Shown in pieces: positions 16,930 to 26,276 of a stretch of DNA of 64,000 nt; positions within the stretch are counted from its first letter, which is position 1, and every line of letters starts with the position of its first letter. This DNA is from Kiritimatiellia bacterium (GTDB taxonomy: Bacteria > Verrucomicrobiota > Kiritimatiellia > CAIVKH01), in NCBI GenBank assembly GCA_023953695.1, contig JAMLJG010000001.1:212291-276290 (forward strand), written 5' to 3'. Both the position numbers and the translations under genes were made by a program. Below the pieces are notes generated by a model, which was not told the origin of the DNA, did no database searches, and was given only the letters and a program-made list of their open reading frames with translations.

Positions 16930-18306
16930 ATGTCAGCTATGCACTACATCAGTACGCGCGGCCGAACGCCGCCGATGGGTTTTCAGGACACCGTTCTCGA
17001 GGGCTTGGCGCCGGATGGCGGGCTGCTGATTCCAGAGCGTATTCCCGACGTGCGGGATCGGCTGTCCTATTGGGCGACGCTGTCGTATCAGGATTTGACG
17101 TTTGAGGTGTTGCGCGAGTTTGTGGATTTGCCGGGCGAGGATTTGCGGGGTTTGATTGAGCGGGCGTACAAAGCGTTCGCGCATCCGGAAATTGCGCCTG
17201 CATGGCGCGTGGGGCCGGTTTGGATTTTGGAGCTGTTCCACGGTCCGACGCTGGCGTTCAAGGATATCGCGCTGCAGTTTCTGAGCCAGTTCTTCGAGTA
17301 TGTGTTGGAGAAGCGCGACGCGCGGTTGAACATTCTCGGCGCGACGAGCGGGGACACGGGCAGCGCGGCGATTCACGGTGTGCGCGGGCAGAAGCGCGTC
17401 AACATTTTCATTATGCATCCGCACGGTCGCGTGTCGCCGCTGCAGGAGAAGCAGATGACGTCGGTGTTGGATGCGAACGTCTTCAATCTAGCGATTGATG
17501 GGACGTTCGATGACTGCCAGACGATCATGAAGTCGGTTTTTCGCGATGTGGAGTTCAAGCGGCGCTATTCGCTCGGTTCGATCAATTCCGTGAACTGGGC
17601 CCGTGTGATGGCGCAGATCGTGTACTATTTTTCGTCGGGTCTGTATGTGATGGCGCAGACGGGCGCGCCGCGGGTGAGCTTCTCTGTTCCGACGGGCAAT
17701 TTTGGCGATGTCCTGGCGGGTTGGTATGCGGCGCAGATGGGGCTGCCGGTTGGTCAGTTGGTTTTGGCGACGAACGAGAACGATATTCTCGCGCGGTTTT
17801 TCAACACGGGAACCTATCGTGTGGGGCATGTGGTGCCGACGCTGAGTCCTTCCATGGATATTCAGGTGGCGAGCAATTTCGAGCGATATTTGTTCTATCG
17901 CATGGATCGGCGCGCGGATGCGTTGAGCGCGGCGATGGAATCGTTTGCCAAGACGGGTTCGCTCTCCGTTTCGGGTCGAGACGAGTTATTCCGCGCGGGC
18001 GTGGGGAAGACGGAGGATACGCTGGCGACGATCAGGCGCTATCGCGATGAGCACGGCTATTTGATGGATCCGCACACGGCGGTGGGGGTTCATGTCGCCG
18101 AGCGGCACGTGCGCGCGGAGGAGCCGATGATTTGCCTTTCGACGGCGCATCCGGCGAAGTTCAGCGCGGCGATTGAGCAGGCGACGGGCAGCGACTGCGC
18201 GCACCATCCGACGCTCGACGCGCTTCGCGATGCTCCGACGCGTTGCGACCGCTTGCCGAATGACGAGAAGGCTGTGCGCGCGTATCTCGCGGCGCGAGTG
18301 GGCTAG
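16930..18306 (+). CDS. thrC: Threonine synthase
   Basis: 458 aa from the ATG at 16930 (MSAMHYISTRG, the usual start). PLP-enzyme fold II: FHGPTLAFKDIALQ with the PLP lysine (~residue 112), GATSGDTGSAAIHG, PTGNFGDVLAG. Converts O-phosphohomoserine to threonine. Length fits the longer threonine-synthase class found in enterics and yeast. No thrA/thrB nearby. Confidence 0.95.
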   Translation: MSAMHYISTRGRTPPMGFQDTVLEGLAPDGGLLIPERIPDVRDRLSYWATLSYQDLTFEVLREFVDLPGEDLRGLIERAYKAFAHPEIAPAWRVGPVWILELFHGPTLAFKDIALQFLSQFFEYVLEKRDARLNILGATSGDTGSAAIHGVRGQKRVNIFIMHPHGRVSPLQEKQMTSVLDANVFNLAIDGTFDDCQTIMKSVFRDVEFKRRYSLGSINSVNWARVMAQIVYYFSSGLYVMAQTGAPRVSFSVPTGNFGDVLAGWYAAQMGLPVGQLVLATNENDILARFFNTGTYRVGHVVPTLSPSMDIQVASNFERYLFYRMDRRADALSAAMESFAKTGSLSVSGRDELFRAGVGKTEDTLATIRRYRDEHGYLMDPHTAVGVHVAERHVRAEEPMICLSTAHPAKFSAAIEQATGSDCAHHPTLDALRDAPTRCDRLPNDEKAVRAYLAARVG

Positions 18307-18314
18307 GAGGCGCG

Positions 18315-19058
18315 ATGGCGGCGAGGCGTGAACCGGGCGTTTCGTTGGCGTGGATGGCGCGTCCACTTCGCGGCCTGGTGAGGTTCTGCGGGATATTCTT
18401 TTTGTGCGCGGTGTTCGCCGCGTTGCTGGGGTTGCCGTGGCCGGTTTATCGCTGGCTGAGCATGGTGCATAGCGATGTGGAGGGGACGCCGGATCTCATT
18501 GTGATGATGGGTGGCGGTGGCATTCCGAGCGAGTCGGGGCTGACGCGCGCGTGGCAGACGGCGTATGAGGCGGCGAAATATCCCAAGGCGCGCGTATTGG
18601 TCGCGATGCCTTTTGAGCCGGGCGAGGGCGGGGCCAGGCGGAGCGCCGTTCAGCGAGAATTGCAGTTGCGCGGGGTTTCCGAGGCGCGGCTGTTGCAGGA
18701 GGGGTACGGCCGCCACTCGCGCGAGCAGGCGGTGCGGGTGTATGAGCTTTGCAAGGAGCAGGCCGAGCACACGCGCGTGCTGATTGTGACATCGCCGGAG
18801 CATGTGCGGCGCAGTGTGCTGGCCTTTCGGAAGGCGGGTTTTCCCAAGGTGCGCGGGCGGGGAACGGAAGATCAGCAGCTCGATGCGAAGTTGGAATATG
18901 GACGGGACGAGGCGGCGGATTCGGGGTCGCGTGGCGCGCCGCTTGTGGGACGAAGCCTGATGGTGCGCTATCAGTTTTGGAATAACCTTCAGATTGAGGT
19001 GAAGGTCGCGCGCGAGTTGGCTGCTTTGCTTTATTACAAAGCCAAAGGCTGGATTTGA
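18315..19058 (+). CDS. YdcF/SanA-like DUF218 membrane protein
   Basis: 247 aa. One N-terminal TM helix (GIFFLCAVFAALLGLPWPVY), then the DUF218 domain: PDLIVMMGGGGIPSESGLTR, a central YGRHSREQAVRVYELCKE, and LIVTSPEHVRRSVLAFRKAG. Related proteins (SanA, ElyC) affect envelope integrity and peptidoglycan or polyprenyl-carrier metabolism. 8 nt after thrC. Confidence 0.85.
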   Translation: MAARREPGVSLAWMARPLRGLVRFCGIFFLCAVFAALLGLPWPVYRWLSMVHSDVEGTPDLIVMMGGGGIPSESGLTRAWQTAYEAAKYPKARVLVAMPFEPGEGGARRSAVQRELQLRGVSEARLLQEGYGRHSREQAVRVYELCKEQAEHTRVLIVTSPEHVRRSVLAFRKAGFPKVRGRGTEDQQLDAKLEYGRDEAADSGSRGAPLVGRSLMVRYQFWNNLQIEVKVARELAALLYYKAKGWI

Positions 19059-19083
19059 AGCGGCCGGCGCTTCGGTTGAGCGC

Positions 19084-19866
19084 TCAGTATTTCTGCCACT
19101 CGGGTTTGCCTTCGAAGACCCAGTCGTAGTAGCTGGTATTCTGAAGGAGAGATGCTGCGGGGGCGTCGAGGAAGACCTTGACGACAGGGTGCATCTGGAG
19201 AACCGAGGCGGGCATCATGGAGGTGACGGGCCCCTCGACGGTGCGCGCGATGGCGTTGGCTTTTCGTTTGCCGAAGGCGAGCAGCATACACTTGCGCGCG
19301 GCGAGAACATTGCCGAGGCCGAGGGTGACGACGTAGCGCGGCACGCGCTCTTCGCCGCCGAATTGCGGCGCGAAATCGCGGCGGGTGCGCGGGGTGAGCG
19401 TTTTGGTGCGCATGGGCGAGCTGAGGGAAGAGGTGGGCTCGTTGAAGCCGATGTGGCCTTCCACGCCGATGCCGAGGATTTGCAAATCAATGCCGCCGGC
19501 TTTCTGGATGGCGTCTTCGTATTGGCGGCAGTGCTCTGGAATATCGGTGGCCATGCCGTCGGGAATGTGGATGTTTTTTTGCGGGATGTTGATGTGTTCG
19601 AATAGATGCTTGAACATGAAGCTGCGATAGGACGCAGGGTGATCGGGGGAGAGGCCCACGAATTCGTCCAAGCTGAAGGCTGTCACGCGGCTGAAATCAA
19701 TGTGCCCCTCGCGAAACTTTCGGACGAGTTCTTTGTAGAGCGGAATGGGTGTTTGTCCGGCGACGAAGCCGAGAACGGCATTCGGCTTTTCGCGGAGGAG
19801 GTGAGAAATGTAGCGAGCGGCGATGACGCTGACCGCTTGCGCGTCCGACTGGATGATCAGTTCCAT
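19084..19866 (-). CDS. nagB: Glucosamine-6-phosphate deaminase
   Basis: 260 aa. Signature FSLDEFVGLSPDHPASYRSF with the catalytic Asp (~residue 71), and LGIGVEGHIGFNEP with the active-site His (~142). Converts GlcN-6-P to fructose-6-P and ammonia. Normal length. Single gene, convergent with the YdcF-like gene. Its promoter region is the short gap 19867-19897 or inside the upstream gene. Confidence 0.95.
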   Translation of the reverse strand: MELIIQSDAQAVSVIAARYISHLLREKPNAVLGFVAGQTPIPLYKELVRKFREGHIDFSRVTAFSLDEFVGLSPDHPASYRSFMFKHLFEHINIPQKNIHIPDGMATDIPEHCRQYEDAIQKAGGIDLQILGIGVEGHIGFNEPTSSLSSPMRTKTLTPRTRRDFAPQFGGEERVPRYVVTLGLGNVLAARKCMLLAFGKRKANAIARTVEGPVTSMMPASVLQMHPVVKVFLDAPAASLLQNTSYYDWVFEGKPEWQKY

Positions 19867-19897
19867 AGATTTTTATTACTTGGCCCTTGGCATACTG

Positions 19898-21340
19898 TCA
19901 ACGCAGTTCCAACTCGGACACGCGAAATTGATTGGGAAGGTCCGGGGATCCGCGGCCTGCGGGCATCTGGATGATGAGTCGTTTGAGTTGGGTGGAGGGG
20001 AGTGCGATCGCGGTGTCGGGGGTCGGTTCGAGGTCCTCAAGCTGGGCGATGGAGTTGGAGGCGTTGTTTGCAGTGACTCCGCTGATGTGGAGTGCGCGAG
20101 GTGTTTGCGCCTGTCCGCGATCGAGGGGCCAGACGATATTCAGCTCGGAGAACGCGGTGGGCTGTGGGAAGTCGAGGTGGAGAAAGTGGTTCGTGGGTGC
20201 ATTTTCCGAGCGCCATTCATCGGGCGCTGTAGAATCGGCGGCATGCCCGCGAACGCCATTGGCAACGGCTTCGGGTGTGAAGCCGGGCGCTGTGCTGTCT
20301 GCGGTGATGCGCACGCGCGCATCGCGAGCAAAGTTTTCCAGTTCGGCCACCGTGGGGCCGGTCAGGGTTTGTTCGAGGGCGAGCAGGGGGTCGGGCGAGG
20401 CGTTGGGCAGCGCGAAGAGGAGCCAGGGAGTTTGTGGAGCGTGTGTTTCCGCGTCGCGAATGCGCGGGCTGAAGATGAGCGGATAGCGTGTTGTTGCGAC
20501 TGAGGCAACTTCGTTTGAGGAGTCCGCGGATTCGGGCGAAGAATCAGGAGTGGGGCAGAGTTGTCGCCATATTTCCGTGGCGTTTTCGAGTGCATAGGTT
20601 CTGGCGGCGGTCGGCCAGGCTGCGAAGATGCATTGGAACGCGGCCCGGCCGGGAAAGGCTTTGGTTTCGGGCGAGACGGCGACTTCAAAGCGGATGCCGA
20701 AAAACGATTCTTCGGGGCGCGTTATGATCTGGTAGAGCCTCGGTTCGGTGGGGTTGACCCCGAGGAGTAGGGTGAGGGGAGGCGCTTCGACGATGCCGAA
20801 GGAGTGGCTTGCCCGTTCGCCTTGCGCGCCAAGCCGGGTGGGAATGGCCTCGGATGTTTCCGACAGGGAGCGGGCGATGCGCCGCGCGCTGGTTGCGGTG
20901 TGGAGGAATCCGCCATCCGTTTCGACGCGCGGGCCCACTTCGAGTTGGAGAAAACGCGACTGGTTGGATTTTAGTTGAATGGAGAGGGTGGTGTGTGGCG
21001 CGACATTGGTTGCCTGGTCGAGTAGGAGCACCCAATCCACGCCGAGATCGCGTCCGCCCCAGCGCTGGCGATCGCCCACGCTGTAGATGACGCCCGCTTT
21101 CAACGTGGCGCTTATTCCGCTCTCCAGATCGCGGAGGCGCAGATCGAGCGGGAGCGCGGCTCCGGTGGGGAGCCGCCATTCCGGCTTCAGGTCTGTGTAG
21201 GCCCGCTCCCACTCTTGCGTGGCAAGGTTGCTTTCGAACGCGGCGCTGAAGGAGGCAGGCACTGAAACGAGTTCTGCCTGCGCGAGAGCCGCGCAGGCAG
21301 AAAGAATTATCGAGAAGATGCTCAGCGATCGGACAGTCAT
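19898..21340 (-). CDS. Secreted protein, unknown, possible discoidin-like C-terminus
   Basis: 480 aa. Signal peptide MTVRSLSIFSIILSACAALAQA. The middle is beta-rich with no motif I recognise. Residues ~375-480 (FLHLDFPQPTAFSELNIVWP, ALHISGVTANN, TQLKRLIIQMP, FRVSELELR) look like a coagulation-factor 5/8 type carbohydrate-binding fold, by pattern only. It is 31 nt upstream of nagB on the same strand, so possibly cotranscribed with amino-sugar use. Confidence 0.6.
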   Translation of the reverse strand: MTVRSLSIFSIILSACAALAQAELVSVPASFSAAFESNLATQEWERAYTDLKPEWRLPTGAALPLDLRLRDLESGISATLKAGVIYSVGDRQRWGGRDLGVDWVLLLDQATNVAPHTTLSIQLKSNQSRFLQLEVGPRVETDGGFLHTATSARRIARSLSETSEAIPTRLGAQGERASHSFGIVEAPPLTLLLGVNPTEPRLYQIITRPEESFFGIRFEVAVSPETKAFPGRAAFQCIFAAWPTAARTYALENATEIWRQLCPTPDSSPESADSSNEVASVATTRYPLIFSPRIRDAETHAPQTPWLLFALPNASPDPLLALEQTLTGPTVAELENFARDARVRITADSTAPGFTPEAVANGVRGHAADSTAPDEWRSENAPTNHFLHLDFPQPTAFSELNIVWPLDRGQAQTPRALHISGVTANNASNSIAQLEDLEPTPDTAIALPSTQLKRLIIQMPAGRGSPDLPNQFRVSELELR

Positions 21341-21402
21341 GTCCGTACTGTAGCCTTCATGAGTGGACTCACCGCGATCGGAATCGCGCGTCGCCGAGCG
21401 GG

Positions 21403-21765
21403 CTAGGCCGCTTTGATCTGGTTTTTGGCCAGACCGACGATGGACGCAAAGCCTTCGGGATCGTGGATGGCGATTTCGGAGAGCATCTTGCGGTTGAGCA
21501 GGATGCCAGCCTTGGTCAGGCCTTCGATCAGTCGGCTGTAGGTGATGTCATGCGGACGACAGGCGGCTGCAAGACGGGTAATCCAGAGCGCGCGATAGTC
21601 GCGCTTGCGGTCCTTGCGATGTTTGGTCGAAAGCACCATGGCGCGATCCACGGCTTCAGTGGCTTGGCGGATGCGTTTGCTGCGAGCCCCATAGAAACCT
21701 TTGGCAAGCGCCAAGCGGCGTTTGCGGCGTTTGCGAGATGCGGGCGAATTTGTAATGCGTGGCAT
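21403..21765 (-). CDS. rplT: Ribosomal protein bL20
   Basis: 120 aa, strongly basic. MPRITNSPASRKRRKRRLAL start, AKGFYGARSKRIRQATEAV, and RDYRALWITRLAAACR are diagnostic. Downstream of rpmI by 18 nt. infC, which normally heads the infC-rpmI-rplT operon, is not upstream here. Confidence 0.97.
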   Translation of the reverse strand: MPRITNSPASRKRRKRRLALAKGFYGARSKRIRQATEAVDRAMVLSTKHRKDRKRDYRALWITRLAAACRPHDITYSRLIEGLTKAGILLNRKMLSEIAIHDPEGFASIVGLAKNQIKAA

Positions 21766-21783
21766 GGTCTGAGTCTCCCTGCG

Positions 21784-21981
21784 TTATTTGCCCAACATCG
21801 CCGAAAACTTCCTGCTCACCAAATCAGGAGTGACGACTTTGGCACGGCGCAAATTGCGCTTGCGCTTGCGTGTTTTGCTTGTGGCCAGGTGGCTCTTGCC
21901 TCCGCGCGAGCGCAGGAGTTTGCCTGTGCCAGTGCGGCGGAAACGTTTGGCGATAGCTTTCTTGGTTTTCTGCTTGGGCAT
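21784..21981 (-). CDS. rpmI: Ribosomal protein bL35
   Basis: 65 aa. [20 protein letters not shown] start and [18 protein letters not shown] are typical of L35. The region 21982-22183 upstream is the shared intergenic space with the divergent dienelactone hydrolase gene and holds no infC. Confidence 0.97.
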   Translation of the reverse strand: MPKQKTKKAIAKRFRRTGTGKLLRSRGGKSHLATSKTRKRKRNLRRAKVVTPDLVSRKFSAMLGK

Positions 21982-22183
21982 GACGCTCCAATCCTTTCCT
22001 TACAATCCTCTACAGGGGCGTCGGTTCGATCCGCCTGCCCCGGCGGAAAGGGCCGATGTTGTAGGCAAAGGCCCCCCTCTCGTCCAGTATTTTCTACACA
22101 ACTTATAGACGAAATCCGGCTTGCGGGGAGAAAGGGGCTTGCGGTGAGGTGCGGTTGGCCTATGTTGGTGGCCGGAGAAACTC

Positions 22184-22999
22184 ATGAAAATTATGCGCTA
22201 TGCAGCCCTATTCCTGGTTTGGGCCTCGATGGCGTCGGCGGCGCTGGTCGAACATACAGAGATGTACACGGATGGCACAACCGAAATGAGCGGGTATATC
22301 GTCTATGACGACGCGTTTGAGGGATTGCGGCCCGGGGTGATGGTGGTCCACGAGTGGTGGGGGCAAAATGAGAACGCTCGCCATCGCGCGCGGATGCTGG
22401 CCGAACAGGGTTACCTCGCGCTGGCGGTGGATATGTATGGCGAGGGGAAGGTTGTGGAGGAACCCACGAGTGCGCGGGATCTGGCCATGGGCGTTCTCTC
22501 CAATATGCAGGTGTGCGTGTCGCGTCTTCGCGCGGCGCGGGCTTTGTTGGACTCGCAGACGCAGGTGGACCCTTCACGCGTGGCCGTGGTGGGCTATTGC
22601 TTTGGCGGCACCGCAGCGTTGGGGTTGGCGCGCGCGGGCGAAGATGTGGATGTGGTCGCATCGTTTCACGGTTCGCTAGGCACGAAGATGCCGCCGCGGG
22701 AGGGCAGTGTCGCGGCGCGCGTATTGGTCTATCAGGGCAGTGAGGATGCAGTCGCGCCGCAGGCAGAAATACTCGCTTTCGAAAAAGAGATGAAGAAGGC
22801 GCAGGTGAATTACAAGATCGTGATCTATCCCGGCGCCAAGCACGCCTTTTCGGTTCCAGAATCGGATCGCTATGCCGAAGAATTCAATTTGCCTGTGGCC
22901 TATGACGCGAACGCCGATCAGGCTTCTTGGGAGGATTTGCTCGCCGAGTTGAAGGCCGCCTTTTCGCCAGCCGTTGAGGTGGTTGCGCCAACCGAGTGA
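22184..22999 (+). CDS. Secreted dienelactone hydrolase family protein
   Basis: 271 aa. Signal peptide MKIMRYAALFLVWASMASAA. Alpha/beta hydrolase with VVHEWWGQNENARHRARMLA, nucleophile elbow GYCFGG (Cys, ~residue 145), Asp in YQGSEDAVAP, and His in GAKHAFSVP. The family hydrolyses dienelactones or related esters. An exported form is frequent in Gram-negative bacteria, and its natural substrate is unknown. Confidence 0.92.
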   Translation: MKIMRYAALFLVWASMASAALVEHTEMYTDGTTEMSGYIVYDDAFEGLRPGVMVVHEWWGQNENARHRARMLAEQGYLALAVDMYGEGKVVEEPTSARDLAMGVLSNMQVCVSRLRAARALLDSQTQVDPSRVAVVGYCFGGTAALGLARAGEDVDVVASFHGSLGTKMPPREGSVAARVLVYQGSEDAVAPQAEILAFEKEMKKAQVNYKIVIYPGAKHAFSVPESDRYAEEFNLPVAYDANADQASWEDLLAELKAAFSPAVEVVAPTE

Positions 23000-23041
23000 G
23001 GTTGCGAGATCCGCGTAGCTGATCCGCGTTTGTATTGACCG

Positions 23042-23704
23042 ATGTGTGAAACCGTAAAAGCCGACCTGCCCGCCTGGGTGGACGAGTTTGAGCGCCAGGT
23101 CGGGAATCTTCTCGCCATGGGATATCCCGCGCTTTGTCGCCAGACGAACGAATCATTCGCTGCCCATGCCGATGCGCTGAGAGCGCACCTTCCGCAGCTC
23201 CGTGTTCGCAAGAAGATCGGCAATGCTCCCTTTGTGATCGTGGTGAAGCAAGAGTGGGCGCCTCTTGAACTCGTGATGCCAAAGGTGAATGTCAACGGCA
23301 GGTCTGGAACGGTTGACATGACGCCTGTGTCGCCCAGCGATTTTCATCCGATTGCGGGTCAGGAGTGTCCGGCGGGTGGCCTCTATCTTCTGGAGGATGT
23401 GGACACGGGTCGAGAGACGCTGAATGTCACTCCCGAAAAGGCGCTGAAGGCCATTCTTGCGGCGGGGCGGCTGCCGCTGACGATTGATGAAGGGGTTTCC
23501 TTTGTTGCGCACTATCCGCAGATACTGACCAACAAGCGTGTATTCAATTGCATCCAGATGCCGGGCTCGCGCCGAAGCGATCAGCGAATTCCATCGCTCT
23601 GGATCAGCCACAACAGGCCGCGATTGGGCTGGTGTTGGGATCGGAATCCGCACACCTGGCTGGGCAGTGCTTCGTGCAGTCGCAGATTGGGCGTGAAGCC
23701 ATGA
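23042..23704 (+). CDS. DUF5701 family protein
   Basis: 220 aa. Pattern of DUF5701: VPFVIV-type segment (PFVIVVKQEW), YLLEDVDTGRETLN, GRLPLTIDEGVSFVAHYP, SRRSDQRIPSLWISHNRP, LGWCWDRNPHTWLGSASC. Function unknown. The TGA overlaps the ATG of the ClC gene (ATGA), so the two are coupled. Confidence 0.85.
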   Translation: MCETVKADLPAWVDEFERQVGNLLAMGYPALCRQTNESFAAHADALRAHLPQLRVRKKIGNAPFVIVVKQEWAPLELVMPKVNVNGRSGTVDMTPVSPSDFHPIAGQECPAGGLYLLEDVDTGRETLNVTPEKALKAILAAGRLPLTIDEGVSFVAHYPQILTNKRVFNCIQMPGSRRSDQRIPSLWISHNRPRLGWCWDRNPHTWLGSASCSRRLGVKP

Positions 23705-25560
23705 ATTGTGATGGAGTTCCTCTCGGCTCGAAGACCGCGCAGCAGGCGAGCGGCCCAGAGAATGTGGATCAGGTTCCACGGGAGCGGGCGCCGATGGATC
23801 GGCGTTCGCTGCGGCTTTGCGGATTTGCCGTGGTTCTGGGCTTCGCATCTGCGGTCATTGCGCTCGTGCTGATGTGGCTGATTTCGTTTGTCACGAACCT
23901 CGCGTTCTACGGTCGCGTATCCATTGCGCACGCGAGCCCGGCGGAGGCCGTGCCGTCGCTTGGGATTTGGGTGCTTTTCATTCCCGTCGCGGGTGCGCTG
24001 CTGGTGGGTCTCATGGCGCGCTTTGGCTCGAAGGCGATTCGCGGGCATGGGATTCCCGAGGCGATGGAGCAGATTTTGACCAATCGGAGCAAGATTCCCG
24101 CTCGCGTTACGGTGCTTAAGCCCGTCTCGTCGGCCCTGGCCATTGGGACAGGCGGGCCGTTTGGCGCCGAGGGGCCCATCATCGCGACGGGAGGGGCATT
24201 GGGATCGCTGTTGGGGCAACTGACATCGAGCAGTCCGGCGGAGCGAAAGACCTTGCTGGCAGCGGGCGCTGCGGCGGGGATGGCCGCGACCTTTGGCAGT
24301 CCGGTGTCGGCGGTGCTGCTCGCGGTGGAGCTGCTGCTATTCGAGTATCGCGCGCGATCCATCATTCCCGTTGCACTGGCCGCTGTGACCGCAACGGGAT
24401 TGCGCCTCGCCTATGAGGGGCCTGCGCCAGTATTCGGCATGCCGAATGTGGCGCCAGCATCCTTGGGTGCGCTCGTGTTTTATGTGTTGCTGGGCGGCGC
24501 GATGGGTCTGATTGCCGCAGCGGTGACTCGAATTGTCTATTGGATTGAAGATGGATTTGAGCGGTTGCCGATCCACTGGATGTGGTGGCCCGCGATCGGG
24601 GCCGTGGCCGTTGGGGGCATCGGCTACTTTGTGCCCGACACCTTGGGGGTGGGGTACTACAACATCTCTGCGATTCTCGCCGACAATCTCCCGCTCAAAG
24701 CGGTTGCGTTGTTGTGCGCGATGAAGTTTGTCTCGTGGGCGATTGCGCTCGGCAGCGGCACCTCGGGCGGAACGCTCGCGCCGCTCTTCACGATCGGAGG
24801 CGGGATCGGCGCGCTGATTGGCGCTGCCGCCGTTGCGCTTCTGCCCGCAGCGGGCATTGATTTGCGCGTCGCCGCGCTCGTGGGTATGGCGGCGCTATTC
24901 TCCGGCGCATCGCGCGCGCTGTTGGCCTCAGCCGTCTTCGCGTTTGAGACCACGTTGGAGCCGATGTCGCTCTTGCCGCTATTGGGCGGGTGCGCAGCCG
25001 CCTATTTCGTTTCCTCGGTGGTCATGCGGAACACCATTATGACCGAGAAACTCGCGCGGCGCGGGGTGTCCACCCCGAGCGATTTTGCTACGGATCCGCT
25101 CGAGCACGTCTTGGTTCGGGATATCGCCGCTTCTCCCGTGGTGACGATTGAAAAATCGCGACCGATCCGCGAGGTGCAGGAATGGATTGCCTCGGGCACG
25201 CCGGAGGGTTCGCATCAGGGGTATCCCATCGTTGACGAGCACGGCACGCTCTTCGGCGTCCTCACGCGCCGCGACATTCTCGCCAATCGGAGTAAAAAGA
25301 CAACGATTGGTGAACTCATCGCGCAGATGCCGCGCTATGTGTATGACGACTGCACTGTGCGCCAGGCGGCAGACCACATGGTGAATCATGGCATCGGGCG
25401 CTTGCCCGTGGTCAATCGCGCGGGCAAGCCGCGCCTTGTGGGCATTGTGACGCGCAGCGATATTCTCTCGTCCTATCGCGATCGAATTGCCGAGCGCACA
25501 CCCGAGGCGCCGAGCAAGTCGCTTCCCCTTCTGCGCAGGCCCCGCGCCCCCCGCGATTGA
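23701..25560 (+). CDS. ClC-family chloride channel/antiporter with two CBS domains
   Basis: 619 aa from the ATG at 23701. About ten TM helices. Selectivity regions: GHGIPEAM (GSGIP-like), GGPFGAEGP (the GxFGxEGP motif with gating Glu), and ALGSGTSGGTLAP. Two C-terminal CBS domains (residues ~465-600: GYPIVDEHGTLFGVLTRRDIL, IGRLPVVNRAGKPRLVGIVTR) probably sense nucleotides. Cytoplasmic membrane anion transport. Coupled to the DUF5701 gene. Confidence 0.94.
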   Translation: MNCDGVPLGSKTAQQASGPENVDQVPRERAPMDRRSLRLCGFAVVLGFASAVIALVLMWLISFVTNLAFYGRVSIAHASPAEAVPSLGIWVLFIPVAGALLVGLMARFGSKAIRGHGIPEAMEQILTNRSKIPARVTVLKPVSSALAIGTGGPFGAEGPIIATGGALGSLLGQLTSSSPAERKTLLAAGAAAGMAATFGSPVSAVLLAVELLLFEYRARSIIPVALAAVTATGLRLAYEGPAPVFGMPNVAPASLGALVFYVLLGGAMGLIAAAVTRIVYWIEDGFERLPIHWMWWPAIGAVAVGGIGYFVPDTLGVGYYNISAILADNLPLKAVALLCAMKFVSWAIALGSGTSGGTLAPLFTIGGGIGALIGAAAVALLPAAGIDLRVAALVGMAALFSGASRALLASAVFAFETTLEPMSLLPLLGGCAAAYFVSSVVMRNTIMTEKLARRGVSTPSDFATDPLEHVLVRDIAASPVVTIEKSRPIREVQEWIASGTPEGSHQGYPIVDEHGTLFGVLTRRDILANRSKKTTIGELIAQMPRYVYDDCTVRQAADHMVNHGIGRLPVVNRAGKPRLVGIVTRSDILSSYRDRIAERTPEAPSKSLPLLRRPRAPRD

Positions 25561-25670
25561 CGGGCGGGCGCGGCGTTTGCGCGGCAGCGCTGAGGGTGTG
25601 CCCACGCCATTAATTGGGATCCGCTTGACGGGCCGTCGGAAGCGGCTCAGCCTGAGGCTGGAGGTGTTCA

Positions 25671-26120
25671 ATGAACGCTGAAGCGAAGAAGAGAACGGGT
25701 GGAGCGTTCTCGCCGGAAGAGGTCGAAGCGATGCGCGAGCGCGCCCGCGAGTTGAAGGCCGAAGCGCGTGAGAGCAAGAACTGTGCAGCGGGAGAGAAGG
25801 CATTGCTGGCTGCAATTGTCGCGATGACGGAGCCGGATCGCTCCTTGGCGAGTGGCTTGCACGCATTGATCTCCAGAGAAGCTCCAGCGCTCTTGCCGAA
25901 GACATGGTATGGAATGCCCGCCTACACAAACGCAGAGGGGAACGTCATCTGCTTCTTTCAGGCGGCAGGGAAATTCAAAACGCGGTATGCCACATTCGGG
26001 TTTCAGCACGACGCGCATCTGGACGAGGGCGATATGTGGCCAACCTCCTTCGCGTTGATCCGCCTGACGGCGAAGGAAGAAGCAACGATCACAGCATTGC
26101 TCAAGAAAGCGATTCGGTAG
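25671..26120 (+). CDS. DUF1801-like small protein
   Basis: 149 aa. The motif PKTWYGMPAYTNAEGNVICF followed by FKTRYATFGFQHDAHLDEG is that of DUF1801/YdhG-like proteins. The family fold is shared with frataxin-like iron-handling proteins, but the role here is unknown. Single gene; 25561-25670 upstream holds no other gene. Confidence 0.75.
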   Translation: MNAEAKKRTGGAFSPEEVEAMRERARELKAEARESKNCAAGEKALLAAIVAMTEPDRSLASGLHALISREAPALLPKTWYGMPAYTNAEGNVICFFQAAGKFKTRYATFGFQHDAHLDEGDMWPTSFALIRLTAKEEATITALLKKAIR

Positions 26121-26276
26121 CATCGCCACGCGCGGCTCATTGGGCGAGGTTTTGTTGCGAATGGCCCCTCTTTTCACCAGCGGAGCATTGTGCGAATGAG
26201 TCGCGGTCTCGGCTTGATTGGCGTTTTGCGTTCAGTACCATGTGCTTGGAGTTGGTGTTCACATAGGAGAGCCTGA